Origin: Tyto alba
Lineage: Eukaryota > Chordata > Aves > Strigiformes > Tytonidae
Direction: 5' to 3'
Assembly (NCBI RefSeq): GCF_018691265.1
Contig: NW_024881327.1
Coordinates: 24,173,936 to 24,237,935 of the forward strand
DNA length: 64,000 nucleotides
Shown piece after piece: positions 50,601-64,000 of this stretch. Both the position numbers and the translations under genes were made by a program. The first letter of the stretch is position 1. The number at the start of each line of letters is the position of its first letter. Below the pieces are notes generated by a model. That model saw nothing but the letters and a program-made list of their open reading frames with translations. It did not search any database and had not been told where the DNA came from.

Positions 50601-53600
50601 CCACAGTCTTTGTCAGTAAGTTGTGGAAAATATAACTGAGTTTTTAATCATGAGAGACATCCACCACCACCCCCCAAAAAAACCAACCGCATGCTAGTGA
50701 GATTGAAACTTAATTGTACCAAAAAAGTAAAAATGATAGACTGTGATCTCAGAATGCTAAATATATTATAATCAATTATATCAAAAAAATTCTAGTACAT
50801 ATCTTTCTTTTACAGTTAGAATTGGAAAATGAAGTAGCATTTCCAACTAGTATTGTTAAAAGAAAAACATGACTCTGTAAAAGTATATAAAAAGAAAAAA
50901 ATGCAAAGACTAGAAATTGTTACAGCAATACATAAAAGCCATCCTATCCATTCTTTACCTTGGGAAACACTACACTGACACACAATCCTAGTGCAAATGC
51001 TAGAGGAGAAAAAAAGGACACCTGCAGACTAACTGTATCTGGAAGTATCAAATCGTCTCCTAAATGAGATACTTTTCTCTTCCTTATAGGTTCCTCTGTT
51101 GCTAATCCCAAAAGTGAAACTCATTAGTTTAAACTGCAGTGCTATTTTAATGCCAAGTCAATAGTGCAGTAAATTCTAGTCACCTTGACCAGAAGACAGA
51201 AATTGTGATCCACTGCTAGAAACCAGTTTAACATTTAATCTCTCTATCTATTATAGAAGTTTTATGATAAATATTCAGATGTCATCTGTACAAATAGATT
51301 AAGTGGGAAATGCAGAGTTATGAAACAGTGGTTTAGGTGTAGTAGTGTAGGTTATTGTACTCCAGATTACCAGTCAAAGAATTGAGAAGAGATTGTGCAA
51401 TAAATCCATGAACAATTAGAAAATATTCATCTTGTTGAAGTTGCTTTAGCATGAAACAGATGGCCCAGGTTTTTATCAGCTTAGCGGTTTCAATCATTAG
51501 TTTAACTGCAGTAAAACGATGCTGCCTTTGCTCTTACTACTCTTGGGTAAGCCACACTTGTTAAAATGATGAAAAAACCTAATGTTTGTGTGTGTGTGTT
51601 TTTATATAGGAGACTATATTAGTGACTGATGCAATTACTACATCAAACACCTAAGAGAAATATTAAAAACAAATTCCTTTAAAAGATCTGGTTTGGATTT
51701 CAGTTAGAATAAAAGCTTCTTATGCTCAGACCAGAGGAGAAAAAATGAAGAGTTAAAAATACTCAGTCTTGAGTCAGACATGAGTTAGTCAGACCCTAAC
51801 TTAATTTTTTTTTGCCACTGAACAGATCTTGAATACAACCAACAATTTGCAGTGTCACCCTACAGAGATTCATGTGGTTGCTAAAGGATCATAAAAGATA
51901 AGACAAAATATTTGCTACCTGCATAATATTAGTCATTGGAACTGAACAAATCTAGCAAGATAAAAACATATGCATGTTATGACAGAAAGTGGGTTCTACA
52001 GTATTTTATAAAAATTAATGGAAGCAATATAAATATTTCAGTCTCTGAGCACTGCACTGAAGATTGATGTAGGAGGAATGTTTGCTATGCCATTATATGC
52101 GATGATATATCATAAATTAGATGGTTTTAGACATTAAAGTCATGCAAATGTATCAGTTACTTGGAAATTCTCTTTAAATGCTGACTATTCACTATGCTTA
52201 AGGGAGAATATACATTGTAGTGTTGCTTTAAGCAGAAATTATCTATAAGATTTCAAGGCAACACTGGTGTTATTTGACATTAAAAAATTCTGAGCAAGTC
52301 ATCCTTAGAATATTAATTTTTCTATCAACTAGATTGCATCAAGATTTTTTAAAATTTTGCATGTGTGTATGTGTTAAAAATGTTTTTGAAAAAAATGCAT
52401 AAATTCTGATCATTTCATAATGTTAAAGGTTGAATTTCTAAATTTCCAAACTGGATGGAATCAAATGATCCATTTTCTTTAGACACTCCAGTCAGGTTTG
52501 GTATTCTAAATAAGTGAATAAAAATCTTACTTCATTAATTCCTGGCTATTATCTTTAAAGGTCATATACTTTAAAGGTAACTTGAAATTTCTTCAGGTTA
52601 TGGCTAAAGAGAGGAATGTAATAGAAAAGCTCCTGCAAAGATAATTTCCTACACCTATACCTAGATCCTCAGTTTAGTAGATTTCATTGCTTGGATTTTT
52701 ATTTTTTTTTTTTATTTCTGGCACTAATCAGCTCACAGTGTATGTTTAGTTGCTTTCCTTTTATGTAGTTGTTGAAGAATTTGGATGCTTACTGGACTTA
52801 GTATTTTAAATTAATTTAATTCATTTGCTTTGAGCTTTATTGTGTGAGAGCAAGATCTATTAAGACTTTATGAAATGTGACATAGGATGGAGTTCCAACC
52901 AAAATAGGTTGCACAGAGTTACCACTGACAGGTCAGTTGTGTTTGCATACTTTAGAGCCTCCTTTGGCTATCAGGTTATGTTTCTCTCTGTTGTTTAATC
53001 CCTATAGTAAAGCAATGCTGAACTAAAAAAAAATATGGATCTTGAATTATATTCCTGAAAAAGATATAGTTAAAATATCAATAACAAAATAAATAGCAGA
53101 CAAAATAAAGTGGGCTAACATTTATATATATTTTGTTTCCCTAAAGGTCTCAAAGATACTGTCAACTGTAATGTAGCAAAAAACTCTAGATCTGACTGAT
53201 CAATCGTTTCATCTGCTAGTGTAGTAGAGAAGTAAAAAGAGACTGATAATCTATCTCCTATAGACTCTATCTTCATATGATAGGTAGCAATATCCATCAA
53301 CTGCGGTAAAAGGAAGGACTGACTGTCATTTTTAAATGCAAAGACATCACATTTTAGTTAAGTGCAAAGAAGTTTTCAGAGCTCCAGTTTTTATTCCATT
53401 TCCAGAAATTGACTTTTCAAAAAATTGAATTTTTGAAACAAGGAATATTTCAGAGGGGAAATGTAAAGTTCATTTCTACTGACCTTGATGATACTTCCGT
53501 TTTCTCTTTCTATGAAATATCACAGCAATAGCGGCAGGAAGACTTTGGGATATGACAACATTTGAGGGATTTTAAGCAGTGAATTCATGACTTAAAACTA

Positions 53601-53641
53601 TGACTGCTAGAAGAATACACCACTCTCTCCTCAAATCAGAC

Positions 53642-53699
53642 AATACAGAGCAAGAAATACAAGTATTTGAAATACAGAGCAAGAAAATACAAAGTATGA
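53642..53699. repeat. 29-bp tandem duplication
   Basis: AATACAGAGCAAGAAATAC at 53642 recurs at 53671 with one extra A. Two units of about 29 bp lie head to tail, with few changes. Confidence 0.85.
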
Positions 53700-56600
53700 C
53701 TCAGTAACCTACAGGTAGGATTTGAATCCCAGATGTTTAAGCTCAGTGCTGCTGTCCATGTTGTTTCCTGCCACACCACTGTCATCCAAGCATGGAGAGC
53801 ACTCGGCACAGGTTAGATAAATGTTTCTCCTGTGAAATCTTGCCTTTTATTTCTTAGATCATCTCCCTATTCATTTTGTTGTTACCTGTGAGCTAAGTAT
53901 TTTCCAGAATATTTTTCATGAATGTGTGTGTCATGAGAATACTTTAGGATTATTTTCCTTATGTTGATAGTACTAGCACATATCAACATGAATTAATTTG
54001 ATATTTCTCTGATTAACATTGTTTTCAAAGGGATGGCATCTTAATTCAGCAGCAGTAAGTAGAAGTTACGTGTGTTAGTATGTTTTCTGATATCTGGTAC
54101 CTTTACAGTTCCTTGCTAGTTCTTCATCATTGTGAACAGCTTTGAAATTCCATTGGTTTACAGAAGAGTTAGATGTAATTCATACATGTAGCTAAAGCAA
54201 GTATGTTTATTTATAATCATCTTATTTGTTTTGCCTTTAATTAATTCTTTTCTGTTGTTTTCTGAATGTCTAATTTCTTTTTCTGTAGAGCCTGAAATTA
54301 AATAGTTAGAAACTGTGTGTTCTGTTACTTACAAAAATCTAGATAACTTAGAGTATACATATGTGAGTATTTTCTGTTGCTGTGATTAAGGAAATTGTTT
54401 GTGTATATATTTGCAGAACTTAAATTAAAAAATTAATATAGAAGGGTAGGAAAGAAAAATTTATTTTTTTTTTTTTTTAAGAAAAAGTCTTGGCACTTAA
54501 TCCAGTAGTTTTAAAGGATAAAATAACTGATAAATTAATATAATTGTATTTCACTTTAACATATATTTTAAAAATAAAATCGCATATGTTACACAGTGGT
54601 TAATGAAGAAATTTGTGGAGAAGTATAAAAAAGCATGCAGTGTACGAGGGATTTTTATTAACATACCTAGTTCATTCTGTTACACAACTCTAAATTGGTT
54701 CTTGATCCTGCTGATCAGCATTGAAGATAGTGTAAGACTGCTACAATAATGCACTTGTTAATGTCAGTATTTCTGCTTCATATTGCTTAGTTTGGTCATC
54801 TAGGATCTTTGCATGTCATTGTGTACTATGTCCGTGGGAATAGGAAGAGTATGACTAAAAGAAATGTAATCAAATCTTCCAAGTCTTATTGAAGTAACAG
54901 AGTTCTTGTTCACTTCTTAACTGGACCTTAATTTAACATCTTTCCAGTCTTCAATTTAGTAAAAGAAAATTAAATCAAAGAAATTTACTCACATGGACCT
55001 AATTTATATTTGTGCCCGAGGTATTCATGAAGGACTTAATTGTAGGTTTAATAAAATGGTCTGGATTGTTTCCATATATGGATTACTGATATTAGAGAAA
55101 AGTTCTGTAACTTAAAGGCTCAATAACCGTCAGCAAATTTGTCTGAGTCAGGAAGTTCCAATCTGGGAAGTTCAGTAATCACCTCTCAGCAAGGGAATGA
55201 TTAAATTGGGACATGGTATCTTGAAAATGTGATAAAACCTATTAGTGCCATGTCTTCTGTGAAATAGTAAGGACTTTGTGAATAGATGCACAGTATCTCA
55301 ATACAAATGACTACAGAAGTCTATCATAAAAGCAGTCTCTGAAACATTTCAATATCAAAGGCAACAAATATCATTATGTATCTAAAATAATTTAGATCAG
55401 GAATTGCTGCCACACAGCTCCTTGCGGAAACAAAATCTGAGACATAATGTATTAACTAATCATACTGTCTGCATGTGGATGTGAAGTTGACTCATATACT
55501 GTTGGTTCCACAGCTGCTTGCTTACAGCCACATTCTTACACTTCCTAGTATGAAAGCTCCTGAAACATCTGGATTTACTAATATTCCTCCTATGAGAAAT
55601 TTGAACACCATACTTCAAAGCTGTTGTCTCAAACTATTATCTGTCCATTGTGTTTTTTTGTTTGCAAGACCTTCTCTTATTTTTTTCTTTATTTATCCTA
55701 AAGAGTCTGGCAGTGTATTCGTGAATTTATGCCTTATGATATACGCTTCAAGCTGTTTCACAGGGACAGAATTATGCTGCAGTCCTGTCTCACACTCCTC
55801 CATAAGGGGATCTTAGAAGTCCACCTGAATGAGCCAATGCATCTATTGTCTTTCAAATTATACATGACAGGATACATATGAGGGATGGATATGGTCAGTC
55901 CTATTCTGTTACTGTAATGAAATGGAAGTTGAACAGGTTCTATGGCTGGGCTTAATAGAAATATTTCAGGGGTCCCAAATTACTTATACTAGGTGAATGT
56001 GAATCTTCAATGTGAACTCATCTTAATGCACCACAGGATAGATCCTGCTGCCTACTCCTACCAGGCCATTCCTTACTTTTAGCAATAGAAGAAAACCAAA
56101 TCTAGTGTGTGTGCCTGCCTGTGGCCATATATACCTGTTCAGAAAGGGGCCTATTTAATAACAAAGAATCTATAATCAACTGAGCACTCTGGCTTTTAGA
56201 TGTCTATGACTTGCCCCAAAATTTCTAAACTTATTGCAACAGATTGCCGGCAATATCTTCTGCCCCTTTTAGTAACAGGCTGATAACTTAGTCTGCAAGA
56301 CAGCAGTGTGTCAAATAATATATCTTGGTTCTGTGGTTAGACTTCATTAGTTTTCATTTGACTACTGAGTTGAAACCTGCCTCCCACCAAGAATATTTCT
56401 TAGCTGTCACCTAAATGGGAATTAATAATGACATATCAGGAAAAAAAAAGTAGATATCCTAGAAGACATAATTTCTGAGTATCTTACAGTAAAGTTTATG
56501 ATTCATTTCCTGAATTCACTCTTCCAAATCCTCACCATCAATGTGTTTATAATTGTGAAACCATGAAGACTAAAAACACAACCCCAGCAAATTCTGGAAT

Positions 56601-59600
56601 TCAGTGACTCAGAGCATGGATTTACACATACAGTTGGACTTTCCTACATTTTCTTGCTAAAACTTGAGAGAAGCCACATCAATAGAAAACAGCCTAAACA
56701 ATGAACTATCAAAATATCATTTTTTTTTCCAAGTTGCAGCATATGGAAGTGTTGTGATGAGCTCTGTAGTCTTCATTAGAAGACCTTTTCATGAAGGAAT
56801 ACAGTGACGTTTTCTACAGCTAGGTAGAAATCTGTTTGGATGAAGTAAACGTTTCATTTTTACATTATTTGAAATGAATAATGATGCTTATTTTAAGAGT
56901 TCTGGAAAATGGCAGAAAACTTGCTCAGGTTCTAGTCTAATAACCTTCATACAATGCTGTGCTCTTTTCTTCCTGAATGACGCTGGTGATTGATACGGTC
57001 ATACAAGAGAGAAAACTAATCTCCATCCTTCCTAGCACAGACAAACTGTATCAAGGAGCTTAATGATCTTTAACTTCATAGCTTTATTTGCAAAAAAGAA
57101 ATGCCAATCCCAAACTCTATTGTTACTGAGATAAAGAAGCATGTTCAAATCTTTGCGGGTTAATCTAGTGTAAAGCTATCTTTAACAAAAAGGTAGGGGA
57201 TGTGAATATTCTAAGCCTATTTTGAAAATGATGTTATGATAGTAGACTATGGAAATACACATTTTCATTTCATGTGGGAGTACAGTAAGCCTTAGAAAAT
57301 GTTGATTATGTTTTCTAAATTCACTATGGGAAGTTTTGCATAATATATTAATTCTCTTGTAGGTTACACCAGTAACAACATCTTACCAAGTTTTCCTCTG
57401 TTGAAGCACACTCTAGGGTCACTGCTGATGGTGCTAACCCCTCCTCCTCTCATGATACATCAAAGCACCAATAACATTCTGAATTATTTGTAGAGTGATG
57501 ATAAATATCCACACTGATTTAAGAAAAAAGACTCTTAACCTGAAATAAAAATCTTTGCTCAGATTCAAAATTCAAGAAATAAAGGTTGATGTTATTTTTC
57601 ATTAGTATCTAGCTGATTATTTTTTTTAGTCTTTAAGAATTTTTGAAAACTTTTTAAAAGTATCCCCTGCCTTCCTCTTCTTCAAGCATCTAAAGTAAAA
57701 AAGACAGTTATCTGCGGGTTTTTTTAGAGAGAAGTTTTCTTCATTTTTTTTTCTTTAAGTTCTGGAAATTTATAATTCTTTGCTGGATAAGGTCAATAAT
57801 GCTACTACTGTCTTAAAATCATTCTACAACTTACGATGCTATACCACTAAAGATTCAGACAGCACAAAAAGTTCAGTGAAGGACTGTAACTGGGACCTAC
57901 TTAAAGGATAAACGTCATCAGTTATTTTAGATCTGATATATGTCTCAGAAAAGGGGACGGATAAGCGGCAGAGCTTTAACTGAAGGATAGATATCAAGCC
58001 TTCAAGAAATGTTAGAAACCACATTCAAATATCAGCATGAAGGAAATGTGATTAATTTCTCATCAGTGAAAACCACCGTAATTTTTAGAACAGCAAAATA
58101 ATATTGGTAGCCAGAATCACGGATTATCATTCTGGAAGTTATACTTCACATTATTGTAGTATTACATAAAATAACACTCAAGAATATTTGAAGTGACTAA
58201 ATAGTGATAATACTAATATATTAAGATTTAAATTCAAACTTTTTGGCACCTTATGTTCAGATCATTATTTTTATCAGTGAAAATAAATGATTTTCAATTT
58301 ACTTGTGAAATTAATACAGCTCAGATTATATAGTCAAGTACAGTGGAACTCAAAATTATGTCTGTAGAAATAAAAAACTACTGACAGTATCAAGAGGAGA
58401 GAAAGCTTGGAAACCTAGTAAGCAGTTTCCATACATAAGCTCCTTTTGCTGTGCTCTGGTAGATAAAGCCAGTATCTTGTGACATGCTGTATAAAAATGT
58501 TGTATAACGTATGGGATGTGGTCCTTGCTATACAAGCTATAAAAAGTAGATGTGATCATGTAAGTCTGACACAGGCTTAGTATACATAAAACTTAGGAAA
58601 TCTGTTTTGACCCTGTTAGTGGTACATTTCCCAACTACCACCACCACCTTAATTTTCAGAACTTGTACCGAGGAACAAGTCATCTCTGAAAAGTTAATGA
58701 GAACATTGCTATTTTGGGGATAGTTGGTTTTGTGATGAATTAGGAGGTTCCATAGTCTATAAAATAAAAAGCAGTCTGAAATCGAAGTAATTTTTGGTGA
58801 TAGATATGTAGTTAATTCACATCACTCTTTCAGTGTGAATTCTGGAGTGCTAGATTTATTCGTGGACTTATTTAACTGCATTCACACATCAAAATCCACT
58901 ACAGAAAATAACTGTTTAAATATATTAGCTGTATTGCACCCATGCACAGACCTGCAGTATTTGAAAGACTTCATTGTTTGGCTAGGTCTTAACTACAAAT
59001 TGCCTTACGTGATGAGATAATACAGGAATCTGAGGATGGAGACTCAGAAGATTATCTGTATCTGTTTCTTTCATGTGATCAGACAGGAATGGGGGAAGAG
59101 TGTGAGTGGAGTCTTGGCATTCACCTGCTGATAATGTCAGACAAGGCATGGTGATGCAACCAGGAAGTGTCTGGGACCAGCAGAACCTGGACCAACTGTG
59201 ATGTACAAATAGTTTGTGCCTTTTCCATCCCATAACTATGCACTGCAGTCTAAGATTACACTGAATAAATAATCTTGATTCTTAATAGAAACTACCAATC
59301 AGTTACTGTCTAAATCAAAGCCTGTCTGCCCTTGGAAGGAGTAACACACATTGCCCCTTATGACAAGGATATAGTCATTTACAATTTAGAAAAATAATAA
59401 CTCTTTTCTGCTGCCAAGAACACTGTTTATTTATTTATTTACTTACTTTCTAACTGCATTCTAGTGTAGATGTGATTTTCCACATTGCCTTTCCACCAAT
59501 ATTCCCACAGCATGTGTGTGAATATTCATGGTGCTATACTTTTCTGGATGTTCTTCAATAAAGGCAGTGCCTGGCATTGAAAGGGTGATAAAATCAAGCC

Positions 59601-62600
59601 TTACTGAGTGAATAATGTTACTGCTCAGTGAAAGTCAAGGGACTGGACTTTATAAGTAAGGATATCTCTTCCAGTCATATAACCCTGTTTTAAGTCACAA
59701 CTCATGTCCCTATCTCAGCAAAAAAGTGTTCAGTTTAAGAGAAATAAAATAAGATTGAAACAGAATCTTATTGTTTGCACATGTCTCTCCTCAGATAACA
59801 TTTAAAATCAAGCTTTTATAGTCCTATCTAATGGTGGCGTCTAAATTATTTTCATAGTGATTATGCTCGGGAAATCATAAGATTTTTATGAATATGATCT
59901 TGAGCTTAGTAGAATTACAACTAATGGAATAGTCTGGTGACTGTGTGAACATATTTTAATTGCTTTTGATGGTTGACTCAATTTGTATAGATTAGTCCTC
60001 ATGTAAACTAGAAATGAAACAGCTAAAAATAACAGAATATAGACACTATGATATAATTTGCCTCTGTTGTTTTATTTGCATCCCTTTATAGTCTAAAGCA
60101 TTAGCATCTGGTATGTGACCACATACCATAGCTGTCTATTGATAATGTAAATAGGCCATAGTTGAAAAGAAAACAAAAAACAGAAAACAAAACAACACTG
60201 ACAAAAATATTCCACTGGTTAACCAAGTAGCAGTATTGCATTTTTGAAAAGCTTAACCCAAAATTTAAAGCATAGGCTGCACTTTTGTATGTGTAAAGCT
60301 CTTTTTTAACTGACTTTTTCAGATTGAATTGATACATATGATAATTTCAGTTAGTCTTTCTTGCTGGTACTAGAGAAGTGGCTTTGTGTAATCCTTTCCA
60401 ATCTTAGGTAATGTGCCTTAGCAATGGATTCAGTACCATTGACTACTCACAAGATGTGCTTGGCAGCAGTAGACTCCAGATGGAGAGCTAAAAAAATCTG
60501 CTTTTCTGCAGCAGCAGTAGCATCTGGGTATGTGGCTGCCTTTCTTGTTGATTTCTGCTCAACCTACTGGGCTCATTTTCTTGTTTTATATCATCATAGA
60601 TATCAAACTGCTTATGAGAAAGGTTCCTTTTCAGATGTGTTTTCTTGTTAATAAAAGTGATTAACACTTTTGATCTGCTTCATAAAAATTTTGGGGTGGA
60701 AGTGGTAAAATATGAAGCATGCTTTTATTGTCATGATTCATATTTCCCATGGACTGAATACCAATTAGTTGTTAGAGCACATTGGTAGTTTCACTAGAAA
60801 AAACTAGTTTTCATGTGCTTTGAGAATTAAGTGGCATAAATGGGAATGATCTGGAGATAATCTTCAGCAGATTCACACCTGAACTAAAACTGTAAATTTA
60901 AATTCACCCCCCTGAGTTGTTCCCAAGGCTTATGCAGGCCTGCAAGAAGTTTAGAAAATTAGTATCAAGCTAGATAAGGAATATAAAGCACAACTGTTTT
61001 GCAGTGAAACTTGAGGCACAGGAATTTAGGATGAAGAACACTTGTGAAATATGTCATGCTGTATCAAGAGCTTGATCTAAATGAAAACAAACCATCTTTT
61101 TCTGTGATAGTAAAATGAAGCTCTAGAACTACTCATCTTTTCACATCAGAGTGAAAACTAGTTGCAATTACTTTTTTTGTAGGGAAAACCCATAGAATCT
61201 CTTTGTTGGTGTTTGACAGTGGAAAAAACTATGGAAAACCAATATTGGTCAGTCTCTGAACTTTGATAAAGACACTTTGAATATGATAAGGGTGTCTACA
61301 CTGGCAATCCAAGCAAATGCTGCCTACAGTTTTCTGTGTGCACCACATCAGATCTCTTCTACAACAGATTGTGTAATTGACGCTGTTCAGATTTAACTGT
61401 AGGTGTCAGGTGGGATACGGCCTGACAAGTGGGTCATGCAGCATGTAGAAGTGTATGCGAACCTGTGCAAAAAGGTAATGAAGATCTGTATGTTTCACTT
61501 CCAAACATTTTCATTGATAGGTTGAACTTGTCCATGCTTTGAGAAAACATTGTCATGGGCAAAAGAGATGTTGTGCACATAGGGAATTCAAACTTCTTTG
61601 TTTCTTTATTAAAACAAGTGTGGTATCTTATCATCAAGTTAAGCATTAATCTACTCTTGAGGTTCAAGGATGAAATTCTTAAATTGTAGAATCGTAGAAT
61701 GAAATGACAGTCTGATATTAGCTTTACTGGAACCACAGCTTAACTTATGATTTCCTCTGACTATTAAAAATCCCCGAAGGAGCTTGACAAATCAAGGTAA
61801 AAAGATCCCAATTTTCGAACTCCAAAATTAAAGCCCAAATTCGGCTTCAAAGTAGGATTTCTCATGCCTCTCTTTCACAGAAGGAACTGTTTGGTTGCAA
61901 CATGTAGTTGGGATGCTACTCTATAATAACTCATGGAAAAGGTCCAAGCAAAAATGTGATAACAACTTTTACAGCTTTATTTGTGATTGGTTTTCTGTTA
62001 ATAAACATGTTAGATTGACTTGGGTTTATCCAAATGTTTTCTTAGTGTAAGTTTATGTAATTGTACATCCCAGAAGCAATACAAAAATAATTTGTATAAG
62101 TATTTGACTTCACAGTACATTTATCTGTCTCTCATTTATGCTGTGAGTTGCACTGGCTCAAATATTTTAAAAAAGTTTGGGTTTTCTATGAGGTTATATC
62201 TTATGCTCTAATGTAGAGCACTAGAAGTTTCCTAAATATATGGAAAATTAATGCATACAGCTTACATGAATTGATACTGAAATAAAACTAAATATTTCAT
62301 AGGCTCTGAAACGCAGAATATAATTACAGTTATTTAAAAGCAAGCAAGTTTGTGCTTTATGGCCACTAGTAATTTAAAATATTCACTTGCATTAAAGAAC
62401 TGTTTATATAGTAACAACTTCATGTTTTTGAATAATGAAGGCGAGATTATTTAAGATATTGTTCTCCTCCAGATGACCACATTTATACTAACACATTCTA
62501 ACCATGTAACATGGATGGCCCTCTCTCTGTGCTGTCTTAACGTTTTTACTAATGCTTTTCATTTATTTTCTTAAACTCTTAATTGTTTCCTAATTTAATT

Positions 62601-62639
62601 CTTAAATTCTTAAATTATTTCTTAATGATTTTCAATACT

Positions 62640-62688
62640 TTATAGGAAAAGTATATATAATATACATATATATATATAGTTATACATA
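62640..62688. repeat. AT-rich simple repeat
   Basis: A run of TATA, TACATATA and GTATATATAA units directly before the CR1 that starts at about 62689. Confidence 0.7.
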
Positions 62689-63000
62689 AGAAAGATGGAG
62701 AGAGGCTTTTCACCAGTACCCATAGTGATAGGACAAGGAGTGATGGTTTTAAATTGAAAGAGGTTAGTTTTAGATTGGGTATAAGGAAGAAATTCTTTGC
62801 TATGAGAGTGGTGAGACACTGGCACAGGTTGGCAGAGCAGCTGTGGCTGCCCCCTCCCTGGCAGGGTTCAAGGCCAGGCTGGACGGGGCTTTGAGCAACC
62901 TGGTCTGGTGGAAGGTGTCCCTGCTTGTGGCAGGTGGGTTGGAAATAGATGACCTTTAAGGTCCCTTCCAGCCCAAACCACTCTGTGTTTCTGTGATTCT
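62689..63000 (+). mobile_element. CR1 LINE 3' end, 5'-truncated
   Basis: Well preserved CR1 3' region on the plus strand: GGACAAGGAGTGATGGTTTT, AAGGAAGAAATTCTTTGCTA, GGTTCAAGGCCAGGCTGGAC, GGGCTTTGAGCAACCTGGTC and AAGGTCCCTTCCAGCCCAAA, ending in the TTCTGTGATTCT tail. About 310 bp remain, with the coding part lost by 5' truncation. It is less diverged than the CR1 at 38.2 kb, so probably younger. A minus-strand open frame across it is antisense and not a gene. Confidence 0.93.
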
Positions 63001-64000
63001 TCTTCAGCATTTCTTCATTGTAAAAGGGAATAATGCACAATTTGCATACTTGTTCTGTTGGATAATGCTACTAGGAACTACAAAAAATGTGAAATATAGA
63101 ATGAATAATGTTACACTATTCTGTTTATAATGGGATATGAAATTTACTTACCTCCCATATGTACTAATATAAAGGGAGTAAGTCCTTCTATTCTAATCAG
63201 ACAAAACAAATTGACAATAGAATATCCCAATTTAGGACTGGAAAACGAAAGTCGAAAGACAAGATAAGAAAGACAGGGGTGCTAATAGGAGAGTATGTGT
63301 CTGTACGGCCTGTATCCTTACTGGATTTTTCAGTGTAACATAGGTGAACATACTTATTGTAAGTAAACATTAACATGTTTAGCATAGAAATAGTGTCTGG
63401 CAATGCCTCACTTTTTACCTCTTCAGTGAAGAAAAAAAAAAAAAAAAAAAGAAAGCTGGGCTGATTACAAATAAGGGTGATTAAATACAGACCTTGTTTT
63501 TAGTTGTTCTTGTTACACCACAGAAGTCTAGATAAGGACCCAGTGTCTCTCCCAAGAGTTAGGCTTCTTTCTCAAAAACACTGATTCCTAACAAAAGAAA
63601 GGGGATTGTGGAAATACAAAAATATTATCCTCCTCATTTTACATGTGAAATGAGTCACAAAAAGATCTTGCTCTACTCAGTCTCACAGTGGCAGCCCGAG
63701 GCACAGCTGGGAAGAGCAGTTTGAGGCTTTGTCCTATGTTACTCCTTTGCTTCATCAGCTAAAACCTCATGGTTCCCCAAAAGGAAGCTGAATTTGTCAG
63801 TAGCACCACAAAATCTCTGTGAATAATTCTGAGATATGTGCAAGCCAACTGGCAGCATTAACTCAGTTAAAGGTATTTTGTACTTGATAATTTTCCCCAG
63901 TATCTATTTATACAAGCTATGTGTGTGTACTTGATTGTACCAATTAATGCTAGTGCATAATTTTTATTACACAGCTGAAACCTATCAAACTATTTAATAT
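63001..64000. other. Intronic sequence, nothing recognised
   Basis: AT-rich sequence to the end of the window, with a 19-A run at 63432-63450 and no other recognisable feature. Confidence 0.55.
63432..63450. repeat. Poly(A) run
   Basis: Nineteen consecutive A in a purine-rich context (GAAG before, GAAAG after). Confidence 0.85.

Larger units (their letters stand above)
42649..62688. other. SGCZ downstream intron, last part
   Basis: About 20 kb of AT-rich sequence with no recognised gene or transposable element. It contains a TATAGG microsatellite (about 44635-44685), T runs (48435-48462, 54464-54478), a 29-bp tandem duplication (53642-53699) and a TTTA repeat near 59426-59447. A less AT-rich patch at 49660-50290 holds a 164-codon minus-strand open frame without any recognisable domain. 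Confidence 0.55.

Noticed and set aside
61681..61705. TAGAATCGTAGAATGAAATG, also CR1-tail-like
   Set aside because: No adjoining CR1 3' region could be recognised.
13399..64000. Further SGCZ exons downstream
   Set aside because: Looked for the extracellular-domain exon that follows the family's N-F-T-V junction and saw none. Consistent with the very long introns of this gene.
1..64000. CRISPR arrays, operons, tRNA or rRNA genes, bacterial or phage systems
   Set aside because: No regularly spaced repeats, cloverleaf genes or dense same-strand genes are visible. The sequence is animal intronic DNA.

Overview
The window is vertebrate nuclear DNA, almost certainly from a bird. It is AT-rich, CpG-poor intronic sequence with CR1 LINE fragments and avian-type endogenous retrovirus LTRs, and it lacks mammalian SINEs or L1. 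There is no dense gene layout, operon, CRISPR array or bacterial system, and I see no convincing new defence or mobile system. The clade below bird is not fixed by the sequence. The young solo LTRs would suit a lineage with recent ERV activity, such as passerines, but that is inference.

The one protein-coding feature I can support is a single 195-bp exon at 13204-13398 on the plus strand. It encodes the N-terminal cytoplasmic tail and transmembrane helix of zeta-sarcoglycan (SGCZ), between a good acceptor and a GTAAGT donor, with phase 0 on both sides. SGCZ is known in vertebrates as a very long gene with huge introns, so 1-13203 is read as the end of the upstream intron and 13399-64000 as the start of the downstream intron.

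The rest is intron with repeat insertions. Three related solo LTRs lie at 1084-2156 (+), 29209-30205 (-) and 41570-42643 (-), each flanked by a perfect 5-bp target-site duplication. An unrelated LTR-like element lies at 4297-5154 (+), also with a candidate 5-bp duplication. An older, truncated LTR (9708 to about 11500, minus) is split by a minus-strand CR1 insertion (9911-10891) that carries decayed C-terminal reverse transcriptase coding sequence. Two more CR1 3' ends lie at about 38190-38305 (-) and 62689-63000 (+). The remaining repeats are homopolymers, microsatellites and a few short diverged tandem duplications.

The main points for follow-up are: the LTR family's structure (67-bp unit copy-number change, long TATA-to-poly(A) spacing); the nested CR1-in-LTR; a sense-strand LTR promoter upstream of an exon that begins with ATG; and an unexplained CpG-enriched patch near 18.4-18.7 kb.
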